Below are positions 46,871 to 56,011 of a DNA stretch of 64,000 nucleotides, in pieces. The notes below the pieces were generated by a model, which was not told where the DNA came from, made no database searches, and saw only the letters and a program-made list of their open reading frames with translations. This stretch comes from Actinoplanes sp. NBC_00393 (lineage in GTDB: Bacteria; Actinomycetota; Actinomycetes; Mycobacteriales; Micromonosporaceae): the NCBI RefSeq assembly GCF_036053395.1, contig NZ_CP107942.1, positions 772,501 to 836,500 of the forward strand. The letters are read 5' to 3'. The translations under genes and the position numbers were made by a program. How positions within the stretch are numbered: the stretch's first letter is position 1; each line of letters opens with the position of its first letter.

Positions 46871-48964
46871 CTAGGGAGTGTCCTCCGCCGGGTAAGACGT
46901 GCCGTTCACCGTCAGGGTGTATGGGGCGTATTGCGTCACCTGACCGGTGGGTTCGTCGTAGGCGACGACTGCCACCACCTTCGGATAACTGGCGAGCTTG
47001 GCGAAATCGTGCACGGGCACCGCCTTGGCTCGCGAGCTGCCCAGTCCGACCAGAGTGACGTGCCACTTGTGCACGGGCGTCGGGCGCACCTGGGTGGGCG
47101 ACTTCCACCCGTCGAGCGTCGCGCTGTCCACCGCGGTGGCACCGACCCGGAGGTCCGTGACATGCCAGCCACCGAGGCTCACGGCGGCGTCGCTGACGTA
47201 GCGGAAACCGAGATGCACGCGCTTCCCGGCGTACGCGGAGAGGTCATAGCTCAATGTGACGTCCGCCGCCTGGCCGGTGAGCGCCGCACCCAGCGGCCCT
47301 TTCACTGTGTGGTCGCCGGCGACCGGCTCGTAGGTCTTCCCGCCGTCGGCGGAGATCGTCACGTATCCGTAGTCGAAGTCCTTCTCCAGCCCGTGCGTCG
47401 AAGTGAAGCGCAGCACCGGATCCTTGGCCGGCACGTCGATCGCCCGCACCGCGGTCGTGTCGGTGTCCGGTTCGTTGCCGGAGAAGAGCATCCCGCTGTC
47501 GATCGTCCAGAGCAGGGGCTGGGGCGGGAGCGTGGCCGCGCCACGGAACTGAACGGACTCGAGGTCCCGTGGCAGGCGGACGTAATCGGCGCCGTTCGGG
47601 GCAGCACCGGGTGCGCCGTAAGCGGATTTGCCGGCCAAGTTGACCGTGGAGCGCAGGCTTGGCGCGGTGACACGCTCTCGGGGCAGTCCCTTCATCACGC
47701 CGCCCGGCTGGCCCACTGCCTTGTCCACCAGCGTCATGATCTGGAAATCGTGCAGCACGTCATGCAGATCGGTGCCCTTGGGCAGGGCCGCGGCAACCCC
47801 GGCCAGGCCGGTGTTCGCGGTGTCGCGGTGCAGGGCCGAGATGACCTCCGCGCCGAAGCGGTCATGGAGGTAGAGCATCAGCTGGTAGGTGATGCCGTAG
47901 TCGGCAAGGATCTCGTTGGGGCCGCCCTCCTTCCACAGGTTGAGCGAGTTCGCCGGGGCATCGCAGTCACGCGGATTCGGGTTGTAGGTGGTCTTGACCG
48001 AGCCGAAGCCTTGGTAGCAGGCGAGGTGGGCGTCGAAGCCACGCCGGTAGACGTTGATGCTGGGGTTCACGTATCCGACCAGCGTCTGGGCGTATTCGGC
48101 GAGACCTTCGTCGACCCAGACCTCCTCAGCCGGGTCGGTGTAGTACCCGAGCAGGTGCTGCCATTCATGGGCGAATGTCGACTCGTACAGGCGGGGACGG
48201 GCGGGGCGGCTGGTGCACCGGTCGTCGGTCGGTTCGTTCTTCGGCTCAGCGCCGGTCTGATGCGCCCAGTCGTAGGCGTCGATCGTGATCACGTTGCGGT
48301 CGAACAGCTCGTTGAGTTGTTCGGAGAAGAACCCGGCGACGTAGGTGGGACGTTCCGGGAAGTTGGAGTAGTTCTCGTCGCGGATGTTGTCGACCAGCGT
48401 CACGGTCCGGTCGCCCGCACCGGTGAAGTCACCCTCCAGCCCGGCATTTGCCCCGGTCCGGTCCGGCGGGGTGCTGAACGCCGCGGTTTCCTTGGGGTAG
48501 ATGTTCTCGTCGAATTCTCGGACAAGGCCGTCGACTTGGGCGTCGGTGATCACGGTGGCGTTGCCGCGGCAGTCACCCTTTGGAAAGGCGAGGTCGTCGG
48601 CGACCCACACCTCGATGTGCTTGCCGACCGACCGCAGCTTGTAATCCTTGCGGTACACGTCGTTGTCGATCACGTTCAACCCGGCCCAGCTGCGCACCGT
48701 TCCGAGTGGTGGAGTCTCGGCCGAGGCCCGCCGTGCGGCCGGCCGCGGCTCGTAACTGGCCGGCGGCAGCGGCTCCCCGTTGAGGGTGAGCCGGTCCGGG
48801 ATCAGGCCAGGTACGCCGTCGGCCGGGACGGCGGGCGAGTCGCTCGGACTGGGAGTGGGCGAAGGCGGTGGCGTGGGTGGCGCCGCACCCGCGGAGAGCG
48901 GGCCAACCAATAGCGGGACAGTAACGGTAATAGCCGCGAAGCTCGCAAAAAGGGTGCGCGTCAC
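46871..48964 (-). CDS. Secreted zinc metallopeptidase (immune inhibitor A-like)
   Basis: A 697-residue exported protein from GTG 48964. Residues 1-27 are a signal peptide (TLFASFAAITVTVPLLVGPLSAGAA), then a Pro/Ser-rich stretch and an activation region. The catalytic motif is FAHEWQHLLGYYTDPAEEVWVDEGLAEYA: HEWQH plus Glu in a DEGLAE motif, an M6/M-gluzincin-like arrangement. The C-terminal 250 residues are beta-rich, including DLSAYAGKRVHLGFRYVSDAAVSLGGWHVTDLRV, the accessory domain of immune inhibitor A proteins. Substrate unknown; probably extracellular proteins. Confidence 0.88.
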   Translation of the reverse strand: MTRTLFASFAAITVTVPLLVGPLSAGAAPPTPPPSPTPSPSDSPAVPADGVPGLIPDRLTLNGEPLPPASYEPRPAARRASAETPPLGTVRSWAGLNVIDNDVYRKDYKLRSVGKHIEVWVADDLAFPKGDCRGNATVITDAQVDGLVREFDENIYPKETAAFSTPPDRTGANAGLEGDFTGAGDRTVTLVDNIRDENYSNFPERPTYVAGFFSEQLNELFDRNVITIDAYDWAHQTGAEPKNEPTDDRCTSRPARPRLYESTFAHEWQHLLGYYTDPAEEVWVDEGLAEYAQTLVGYVNPSINVYRRGFDAHLACYQGFGSVKTTYNPNPRDCDAPANSLNLWKEGGPNEILADYGITYQLMLYLHDRFGAEVISALHRDTANTGLAGVAAALPKGTDLHDVLHDFQIMTLVDKAVGQPGGVMKGLPRERVTAPSLRSTVNLAGKSAYGAPGAAPNGADYVRLPRDLESVQFRGAATLPPQPLLWTIDSGMLFSGNEPDTDTTAVRAIDVPAKDPVLRFTSTHGLEKDFDYGYVTISADGGKTYEPVAGDHTVKGPLGAALTGQAADVTLSYDLSAYAGKRVHLGFRYVSDAAVSLGGWHVTDLRVGATAVDSATLDGWKSPTQVRPTPVHKWHVTLVGLGSSRAKAVPVHDFAKLASYPKVVAVVAYDEPTGQVTQYAPYTLTVNGTSYPAEDTP

Positions 48965-49041
48965 GTCTCGCGACGCTACCTGCGATCGCGAGGCCGTGAC
49001 GCCAACACCGGTTGTTGCGGATCAGGAAACCACCCAGTGGA

Positions 49042-49797
49042 TCACGAAACCTCTCGCCTGAGGACCCGGATGAAGCCGAGCACGAGCGGAAGAACGACCC
49101 AGACCGCGACGGAGACTCCCAGCCGGGCGTACTCGCCGCCGGTCGCGTCCGCCTCCGACAGCGCTTGTGAGGTGACGTTCAGATCGAGCCACTTGGCGAC
49201 GTCGGCCAGCTTGGTGACGATCCCGCCGACGATCGACCAGACGGTGGGGAGCGCGAAGTAGATCACGATCGCCAACGGGGTGTTGAGAAGCAGAGCGCCG
49301 AAGCCGATTCCCATCAGCACGAAGATCATCTGAAGGAGCAGGCTTTGCCAGATCAGCGACGAGTCCAGCGTCCACGAGGCATCGCCGCCCAGCGATCCAG
49401 CGATCAGATTGGCCACAGCGGCCAGCAGCCCGGCCGCCACGGTCGCCGCGATCGCGATCAGGACACCGGCGACGATCTTCGCCGTCATCACCCGGCCGCG
49501 CGCCGGCACCAGGGTGAAGGTGGTCAGCGCGGTGCGCTGCGACCATTCGCTGGTCACCGACAGGATGCCGAGTACCGGCAGCAGCACCGCCGAAGGCAGC
49601 ATGCCGAACGTGAAGAACTCGGAGAAGGTCTGCTCGGCGTCCTCCGCCCAGCCGAGCAGGATCGCGGAGGTGCCCGCGGTGGCCAGGCCGATGATCAACA
49701 GCAGCCAGAACCCGGCCCGGGTGTCGGCGAGCTTGCGAAGTTCGACCTGGGTCAGCCGGCTGAGCGGCACATTGCGGTTCTCGGTCAGGACGCTCAT
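49042..49797 (-). CDS. ABC exporter permease subunit
   Basis: A 251-residue protein with six helices (GFWLLLIIGLATAGTSAILLG, VLLPVLGILSVTSEWSQRTALT, KIVAGVLIAIAATVAAGLLAAVANLI and others), the ABC-2 membrane type. EWSQRTALTTFTLVPARGRVMTAKI is a recognisable cytoplasmic loop. It pairs with the ATPase gene upstream, whose stop its ATG overlaps (49794-49797). Cargo unknown. Confidence 0.87.
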   Translation of the reverse strand: MSVLTENRNVPLSRLTQVELRKLADTRAGFWLLLIIGLATAGTSAILLGWAEDAEQTFSEFFTFGMLPSAVLLPVLGILSVTSEWSQRTALTTFTLVPARGRVMTAKIVAGVLIAIAATVAAGLLAAVANLIAGSLGGDASWTLDSSLIWQSLLLQMIFVLMGIGFGALLLNTPLAIVIYFALPTVWSIVGGIVTKLADVAKWLDLNVTSQALSEADATGGEYARLGVSVAVWVVLPLVLGFIRVLRREVS

Positions 49798-50705
49798 CGG
49801 TTGATCTCCTCGAGCTTGGAGTTGCCGTTGCCGTTCCCGGTCAGTCGCAGGAACATCTCCTCCAGTCCACCGGCACCGGCCGGGCGCAGTTCGAGCAGCA
49901 CCACCCCGGCCGCCGCGGCGGCCTTCCCGATGGTCTGCGCATCAGCGGGCACCAGGACGCTGCCGTCCGCCGACCGCGTTCCGGTGATGCCCATGCTCTG
50001 CAGCAGGGTGTCCAGCTCGCCGGCATCGGCAGCCCGAACGAGGGTTCCGGCTTCGCCGAGCAGCTGGTCCTTGCCACCCTGGACGAGAATGCGGCCGTTG
50101 CCGATCACGACCAGACGGTCGGCGACCGCCTCGACCTCGCGAAGCAGATGCGAGGAGAGCAACACGGTGCCGCCACGGTCGGCGAAGTCGCGCAGCAGGC
50201 CGCGCATCCAGAAGATGCCTTCGGGATCCAGGCCGTTGGCCGGTTCATCGAGGATGAGCACGGCCGGGTCGCCGAGCATCGCGTATGCGAGGCCCAGCCG
50301 CTGCCGCATGCCGAGCGAGTACGCCCGTAGCCGGCGTCGCGCCGCGGAGGCGTCCAGGCCGACCTTGGTCAGGCGTTCCGGGATCCGGGCGGTGTCCAGC
50401 CCCATCGTGATGGCGGCCAGAGACAGGATCTCCCGGCCGGTGCGCCCCGAGTGCTGCGCGGACGCATCGAGTAGCACACCTACCTTCCGGCCCGGGTTCC
50501 CGAGCCGGCGGTACGGAATGCCGCCCACCGTGGCGCCGCCGGAGGTGGGCGGGGTGAGACCGCAGATCATCCGCATCGTGGTCGACTTGCCGGCGCCGTT
50601 GGGTCCGAGGAAGCCGGTCACGGTGCCCGGCTCGCAGGTGAATGACACGTCGTCGACGGCTAGCTGGCTGCCGTACCGCTTGGTGAGATGTTCGACCTCA
50701 ATCAT
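49794..50705 (-). CDS. ABC exporter ATP-binding subunit
   Basis: A 303-residue ATPase. Walker A GPNGAGKST, signature YSLGMRQRLGLA, Walker B ILDEPANGLDPEG, and the H-loop SSHLLREVE are all present. It begins MIEVEHLTKRYGSQLAV at ATG 50705; an in-frame extension to 50837 covers the promoter and is rejected. ATP hydrolysis drives the permease encoded next. It is divergent from a NarL-type kinase gene, which suggests that the two-component system controls this exporter, as is common for antibiotic or peptide-stress pumps. Confidence 0.93.
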   Translation of the reverse strand: MIEVEHLTKRYGSQLAVDDVSFTCEPGTVTGFLGPNGAGKSTTMRMICGLTPPTSGGATVGGIPYRRLGNPGRKVGVLLDASAQHSGRTGREILSLAAITMGLDTARIPERLTKVGLDASAARRRLRAYSLGMRQRLGLAYAMLGDPAVLILDEPANGLDPEGIFWMRGLLRDFADRGGTVLLSSHLLREVEAVADRLVVIGNGRILVQGGKDQLLGEAGTLVRAADAGELDTLLQSMGITGTRSADGSVLVPADAQTIGKAAAAAGVVLLELRPAGAGGLEEMFLRLTGNGNGNSKLEEINR

Positions 50706-50771
50706 GCGAGTCAGCCTGCGGCCTCCCAGGGTGGCCGCGCGTCGGCCGCAGGTCGATGCTCGCGAACCTTC

Positions 50772-50804
50772 GTCGGTATCCGGGTTACAACTTTGGTCGG
50801 TATC
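50772..50804. promoter_or_regulatory. Direct repeat in the ABC/kinase promoter region
   Basis: GTCGGTATC at 50772-50780 and 50796-50804, 24 bp apart, in the 132-base divergent gap; a candidate regulator site, weak evidence. Confidence 0.4.
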
Positions 50805-50837
50805 GGCGGCATGCGGCCGGCCCGTATCGTCGGACAT

Positions 50838-52082
50838 ATGGGGGCGTCAATGACGGAATACCGCTGGTTGTGGCCGTCCGCGCTGGCCACGGACCCGGCG
50901 GGCCCGCTGCCGGCACGCCGTTCCATGCGTGACTGGGTGGTCGACACCCTCTGCTTCCTGCTCGGGTTCGGATTCACCGTCGGCATCACGGTCGACCTGC
51001 TCCGGCCGGTCTCGGTCGTGTTCGTGCAGTGGGCCCACACACCCGAGTGGCTGGTGCTGCTCGACGGTGGGCTCAGCGCGATTGCTGGTTTCGGGCTCTG
51101 GTGGCGCCGCCGGTTCCTGACCCCGCTGATCTGCTACCTGGTGTTGCTCTCGTTCTTCTCCCTGGCCAGCGCCGTGACCCTACTGATCGTCCTCTTCACG
51201 GTTGCTGTCCATCGCCGTTTCACCTGGCTGATCGTTCTGGTCCCGGCGCTCCTGGCGACCAATGTGATCTTTTCCTTGATCAGGCAGGGGATCGGCCCAA
51301 GGTTCTACGAGGCGTTCTGGTGGGGCGTGGCAACGATCCTGATCGTGACGTTGTGCGGCATGCTCGTTCGAGCCCGCCGCCAGCTCATCCTCTCCTGGCG
51401 GGAGCGGGCTGAACGGGCCGAGGCCGAGCAGCAACTTCGAGTGGCGCAGGCCCGTGTTCTGGAGCGCACCCGTATCGCGCGAGAGATGCACGACGTCCTC
51501 GCCCACCGGATCTCGCTGCTCAGCCTGCATGCGGGGGCGCTGGAGTTCCGGCCGGACGCGCCGGCCGAGGAGATCGCCGGGGCCGCAGCTGTCGTGCGGG
51601 AAAGCGCTCATCAGGCCCTTCAGGATCTCCGGGTGGTGATCGGCGTGCTGCGGGACGGCCAGTCCGAGGAGAACCGGCCGCCGGAACGGCCACAACCCAC
51701 GCTGAGCGCGCTACCCGCGCTTGCTGAGGAGTCACGGTCCGCAGGAATCCGGGTACGGCTGGACATGGCGGCCGAACCTGATGAGGTGCCGGCGACGACC
51801 GGGCGTGCCGCGTACCGGATCGTTCAGGAAGGTTTGACCAACGCGCGCAAGCATGCCCCCGCGGCTGCGGTGAGTGTCGCCGTCGGCGGTGCTCCAGGTG
51901 AAGGGCTGAGCATAGAGATCAGGAATCCGCTTGCGGTCACAGTCCCTGCGGTGCCGATACCAGGTACGGGAATGGGCCTGGTGGGACTCGCCGAACGGGC
52001 CACTCTCGCGGGCGGCAGGCTGACTCATGGCCTCGAGGGCGATGAGTTCGTCGTCGCAGCGTGGCTGCCGTGGGCGGCATGA
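50838..52082 (+). CDS. NarL-type sensor histidine kinase (HisKA_3)
   Basis: A 414-residue kinase with four to five helices between residues 25 and 185, then the HisKA_3 dimerization domain with RTRIAREMHDVLAHRISLLSLHAGALEF (phospho-His in MHDVLAH) and an ATP-binding domain with RIVQEGLTNARKHA and GTGMGLVGLAERATLAGGRL. The start could be ATG 50838 or ATG 50850; the first lies eight bases after TATCGT and may be leaderless. The regulator overlaps its stop (ATGA). Confidence 0.92.
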   Translation: MGASMTEYRWLWPSALATDPAGPLPARRSMRDWVVDTLCFLLGFGFTVGITVDLLRPVSVVFVQWAHTPEWLVLLDGGLSAIAGFGLWWRRRFLTPLICYLVLLSFFSLASAVTLLIVLFTVAVHRRFTWLIVLVPALLATNVIFSLIRQGIGPRFYEAFWWGVATILIVTLCGMLVRARRQLILSWRERAERAEAEQQLRVAQARVLERTRIAREMHDVLAHRISLLSLHAGALEFRPDAPAEEIAGAAAVVRESAHQALQDLRVVIGVLRDGQSEENRPPERPQPTLSALPALAEESRSAGIRVRLDMAAEPDEVPATTGRAAYRIVQEGLTNARKHAPAAAVSVAVGGAPGEGLSIEIRNPLAVTVPAVPIPGTGMGLVGLAERATLAGGRLTHGLEGDEFVVAAWLPWAA

Positions 52083-52729
52083 CTCCGGTCCGCGTGCTCA
52101 TCGTCGACGATGATCCTCTGGTGCGGGCGGGCCTCTCCATGATCCTTTCCGGCGGTGACGAGGTCAGCGTGGTGGGGCAGGCGGCCGACGGCGGTGAGGT
52201 GCCGGCCGCGGTAGCCGAGCACCGGCCGGACGTGGTGCTGATGGACATCCGCATGCCCGGGGTGGACGGATTGGCGGCCACCGAGGCGCTGCGCAAGCGG
52301 CCAGGCGCTCCCGAGGTTCTGGTGCTGACGACGTTCGATGCTGATGAGTACGTGTTGCGGGCGTTGCGGGCCGGGGCCGGTGGCTTCCTGCTCAAGGACA
52401 CCCCACCTGGGCAGATCAAGCAGGCGGTGCTGCGGGTGGCCCGCGGTGAGGCGACGCTCTCGCCCAGCGTGACCCGGCAGCTCATCGCCCACGTCGCAGC
52501 CGGCCCGCCGGATCGCAGTCAGGCTGCTGAGGAGTTGGCACGCTTGAGCGCGCGGGAACGTGAGGTGGCACTCGCGGTGGCGCAGGGCAAGTCGAATGCG
52601 GAGATCTCGGCCGACTTGTTCATGTCGGTCGCGACAGTGAAAGCGCACGTGTCGAGGGTGCTGACGAAGTTGGGCCTCAACAACCGCGTGCAAGTGGCGC
52701 TTCTGGTGCACGACGCCGGCCTGGCCTGA
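52079..52729 (+). CDS. NarL/LuxR-family response regulator
   Basis: A 216-residue regulator. The receiver has IVDDDPLV, phospho-Asp in VVLMDIRMPGVDG, LTTFDAD and Lys in GGFLLKDTPP; the C-terminal LuxR helix-turn-helix is LSAREREVALAVAQGKSNAEISADLFMSVATVKAHVSRVLTKLG. It pairs with the preceding kinase and likely controls the divergent ABC exporter. Confidence 0.94.
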   Translation: MTPVRVLIVDDDPLVRAGLSMILSGGDEVSVVGQAADGGEVPAAVAEHRPDVVLMDIRMPGVDGLAATEALRKRPGAPEVLVLTTFDADEYVLRALRAGAGGFLLKDTPPGQIKQAVLRVARGEATLSPSVTRQLIAHVAAGPPDRSQAAEELARLSAREREVALAVAQGKSNAEISADLFMSVATVKAHVSRVLTKLGLNNRVQVALLVHDAGLA

Positions 52730-53045
52730 GCGGGCACCGCCCTGGGAGCCGTTCGCGGGTGTCGGGCGCGGCCGGCGGTGCTGGGGGTGGTGCGGAATGG
52801 CTTCCGGGGACGCTGCTGGTGCCGGGATAGGCACGCGGTGAGGTCGTCGGCGGTGTGGGTGGCGATGCGCGGCCGGGCGGCGGGTGTGGGTGGCGATGCG
52901 CGGCCGGGCGGCGGGTGTGGGGTGGCGATGCGCGGCCGGGCGGCGGGTGTGGGGTGGCGATGCGCGGCCGGGCGGCGGGTGTGGGGCGGTGTAACGGGGC
53001 CGGTTTTGGCTGAGTGGTGGGGAGAGGCTGGCCCGGCGGGGCCGA
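52730..53045. other. Gap with minisatellite, no gene seen
   Basis: No ORF with start signal and plausible composition fits. The central part is a tandem repeat (52852-52987). Confidence 0.6.
52852..52987. repeat. 31-32-bp tandem repeat, four units
   Basis: GGCGATGCGCGGCCGGGCGG recurs at 52861, 52892, 52924 and 52956; units are almost identical and differ by one inserted G. Confidence 0.92.
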
Positions 53046-53312
53046 CTACTCGAACAGGGAGTGGCTGCGGCCGCCGTCGGCGCGGGCTCGGGCGCGGCGG
53101 CGTAGCTGGACGACCACTATGTCGATTGCGGCTACCACTGCCCAGCCGACCAGTAGCCAGCCGGGGACGGTCCAGCCGGCTCGGAACAGGAACACGGCCA
53201 GCACGCTGCATATGAGCAGTCCGAACACGGCTAGGGCCAGCCGCAGGTTCAGCGGGGAGTAAGGCCTCTCCAAGGTGCCGCGGCGTCCGCGTGGTTGCGG
53301 TCCGATGGGCAT
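53046..53312 (-). CDS. Small two-helix membrane protein (DUF6343-like)
   Basis: An 88-residue protein starting at ATG 53312. LNLRLALAVFGLLICSVLAVFLFRAG and WLLVGWAVVAAIDIVVVQL are two membrane helices, followed by a basic tail RRRARARADGG. Size, order and the SPLNLRLALAVFG opening resemble DUF6343 proteins of Streptomyces and relatives. Function unknown. It is divergent from the APC permease. Confidence 0.68.
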   Translation of the reverse strand: MPIGPQPRGRRGTLERPYSPLNLRLALAVFGLLICSVLAVFLFRAGWTVPGWLLVGWAVVAAIDIVVVQLRRRARARADGGRSHSLFE

Positions 53313-53437
53313 GGGCGGAGCGTACCCGGCGTCTCCGAGGAGGAAACGCCAGCATTCAAGATCGAGAACTTTCTATGTCGCTCGTCCGTTGTGGAGGACA
53401 TGATGGAGGGCGGCCACCGGAGTCGATAGGAGGCGCC

Positions 53438-56011
53438 ATGCCCCAGCCGGGTACCACGGTGACCGAGCGCCGGCTCGGCACGTGGCCGATCTTCGTCATC
53501 GCGGTCTCCGCCATGACACCGCTGACCGTTGTGGCCGGAGCACTGCCGCTCGGCTACGGACAGGTTGAGGAGAAAGGTATTCCGGTCGCGTACATGCTGG
53601 TCGCGGCCGTGCTCGGCGTATTCGCGGTGGGACTTGCCGCGATGGCGCGGCATGTTCCGAATCGGGGCGCTTTCTACGCGTACGCGGCTGCTGGCCTTTC
53701 TCGGCCGGCTGGTGTCGGCACCGCCTTTGTGGCGTTGCTTGCCTACAACGCCATGCAGATCGGCCTCTATGGCGCGTTCGGTGTGGCCGCGCACAATGCC
53801 ATGGCCATCTTTGGTGTGGAGATCTCCTGGATCGTCTGGGCATTGCTCGGCTGGGCGTTGATCGCTGTGCTCGGCCGATTGAACATTGACCTGAACGCCC
53901 GCATCCTGACTGTCCTGGTCTGCGCCGAAGTGCTGATCGTGCTGGTTCTCGACGCCGCGATGCTGGGCAACCCGGCGGGCGGGACTGTCACCTTCGACAC
54001 GCTGAACCCGGCGTTGATCGCCAGTGCTGGTGGCGTCGCTCTGCTGGTGGCTGCCGTCGCGGGAATGGTCGGCTTTGAAGCGCCGCTGGTGTATGCGGCC
54101 GAGGCCCGTGATCCGCGCCGTACCGTTGCCCGCGCGATTGGTCTGACTCTGCTGGTGGCCGCAGTTCTCTACGGTGGGACTGCCTGGGTCATGTCGGTCG
54201 CGGCCGGTCCCGACCAGATCATCGTGGTCGCCGCTGATCACCTCGACGACCTGTTCTTCTTCCTGCCGGAGCCATATCTGCCGGCGGTCGTGATCGACCT
54301 CGCCCGGGTGTTCTTCGCGACCAGCCTGTTTGCCGCGATGCTCGCGTTTCATCACACCGTCGCTCGGTACGCGCTGACTGTGGCACGAGAGGGTGTGCTT
54401 CCGGGTCCGCTGGCCCGTACTCGGAAGGATGTGCCGGTCGCTGCTTCGCTTGCGCAGTCGGGGCTCGCTCTCGGCGTACTGTTGATCTTTGCTTTGGCGG
54501 GTTGGAATCCCACCACGGATCTGTTCTTCTTCGGCACGGTTTCGGGTGGGCTCGGTGTCCTGGTCCTGATGGTCATCGCGGCTATTGCGGTGGTTCGGTA
54601 CTTCCGGGCTGATGGTCATGGGGAGACTCGCTGGCGGCGGTCTATTGCGCCGTGGACGGCGCTGGTTTTCCTGGTGTTGATTCTGCTGTTGACGGTGGCG
54701 TCGTTCGGCATTCTGCTCGACTCCGACAATTTGCTTAAGGTGTGGTCGCCGCCGTTGGCGTTCCTGCTGCTTTTTCTGGTGGGGGTGCGCTGGGGCAGGC
54801 AGTTGCGGCGGGAACGGCCTGAGGTGTACGCGGTGATCGGTTCGGGTCTGCCGCCGTCGGCGCCTGAGTCGGCGTCTTCCTCCGGGGCAGGAGGGGAGGG
54901 TTCGGGGGAGTCGCCTTCGCAGCGGGGGGCGGCCGAGGCGTCGGCCGAAGCCGCGGAAGCCGGGCCGGGCGAGGGCGTCGGCGAATCGAAAGCGGTCATG
55001 GGTGCTGCCCCGGCTGCTGCCGGGCCGGCTCGCGAGGAGGAGGGCGGTGCTTCGAAGGTGGCTGCCCAGCCGGCCGGAAGCGAGAGGGTCGGCGTTTCGC
55101 GGGCTGATGCAGGGGATGACCCGGGTGTCCAGCCAGCGGGAGGTGGGGAGACGGGCGCTTCGGAGGCCGCCCGGTCGGCCGATAGTGCGGAGGAGGGTGA
55201 GGGCGGCTCTGGTGGGTTGAAGTCTGGGAAGACTGCCTCGACTTCAGCTTCGCCGCCGCAGGTGACGAGCCCGCGCAAGCGGGCTGCTGCCAGCCGGCGT
55301 GCCGCGAAGCCGGCTGACGGCACGCCAGCCACCGCTGTACCGGGGGAGGCGGTGGAGTCGGCTCCTACAAACGGGGCCTCCGGCGCGCCGGCGCCGGTCC
55401 GGCGGCCGCGAACGCCACGCGCACGGCGTTCACCCGGCTCGGGTTCGAGCGCGCAGGCGCCCCGGACGGGCGCGGGCGGCTCGGCTACCGGTGCTGGTAC
55501 GGGCGCCTCGGCTGCCGGTGCTGGTACGGGCGGCTCGGCTACCGGTGCTGGTATGGGCGAAGCGGCAACCGGCGCGGACGTGGGGGATGAGGCTGGTGCG
55601 GGCGGGCCGGTTTCCCGGACGGGTGCCGGAAACTCGGCCACCGGGGCGGGGGCGAGTGCGCTCGAGCCCAAAACTGGTTTCGGCGGGTCGCCGGGCGACA
55701 CTGCGTCGGCGTCTTCCGGCCGGCCAACCACGGCGGGGGAGTCGGCTAGCTCGGCGGGAAGCGCGGCGGGTTCGCAACCTTCCGTGCCCGAGGACACATC
55801 ACCCTCTGTGCAGATCTCTGGGACTGCTCCTATTGCGGCGGCCTCGGGTCCGGTGCAGCGGGACCAGAGTGCGGAGCCGTCGTCCGTCGCGGAGCTGCCG
55901 GAGGATGCTCAAGCGACCCCCGCTCAAGGGCAAGATCCGGCGAAGCTGCCGCGGCGTCGTGCGCCGCGCGCACGTAAACCGGATCCCGGAGGCACCGAGG
56001 GACTCAGCTGA
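53438..56011 (+). CDS. APC-family amino acid permease with long disordered C-terminal tail
   Basis: An 857-residue protein. Residues 10-465 form about 12 membrane helices of the amino acid-polyamine-organocation family (TPLTVVAGALPLGYG, VAAMARHVPNRGAFYAYAAAGLSRP, AGMVGFEAPLVYAAEARDPRRTVARAIG). The consensus GFE...EARDP motif fits an amino acid exchanger. Residues 470-857 are low complexity, Ala/Gly/Ser/Glu-rich, with repeats such as ATGAGTGASAAGAGTGGS and a basic patch PRKRAAASRRAAKPA. A tail of this length is unusual and likely cytoplasmic. AGGAGGCGCC precedes ATG 53438; the in-frame start at 53291 is rejected. Substrate unknown. Confidence 0.88.
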   Translation: MPQPGTTVTERRLGTWPIFVIAVSAMTPLTVVAGALPLGYGQVEEKGIPVAYMLVAAVLGVFAVGLAAMARHVPNRGAFYAYAAAGLSRPAGVGTAFVALLAYNAMQIGLYGAFGVAAHNAMAIFGVEISWIVWALLGWALIAVLGRLNIDLNARILTVLVCAEVLIVLVLDAAMLGNPAGGTVTFDTLNPALIASAGGVALLVAAVAGMVGFEAPLVYAAEARDPRRTVARAIGLTLLVAAVLYGGTAWVMSVAAGPDQIIVVAADHLDDLFFFLPEPYLPAVVIDLARVFFATSLFAAMLAFHHTVARYALTVAREGVLPGPLARTRKDVPVAASLAQSGLALGVLLIFALAGWNPTTDLFFFGTVSGGLGVLVLMVIAAIAVVRYFRADGHGETRWRRSIAPWTALVFLVLILLLTVASFGILLDSDNLLKVWSPPLAFLLLFLVGVRWGRQLRRERPEVYAVIGSGLPPSAPESASSSGAGGEGSGESPSQRGAAEASAEAAEAGPGEGVGESKAVMGAAPAAAGPAREEEGGASKVAAQPAGSERVGVSRADAGDDPGVQPAGGGETGASEAARSADSAEEGEGGSGGLKSGKTASTSASPPQVTSPRKRAAASRRAAKPADGTPATAVPGEAVESAPTNGASGAPAPVRRPRTPRARRSPGSGSSAQAPRTGAGGSATGAGTGASAAGAGTGGSATGAGMGEAATGADVGDEAGAGGPVSRTGAGNSATGAGASALEPKTGFGGSPGDTASASSGRPTTAGESASSAGSAAGSQPSVPEDTSPSVQISGTAPIAAASGPVQRDQSAEPSSVAELPEDAQATPAQGQDPAKLPRRRAPRARKPDPGGTEGLS

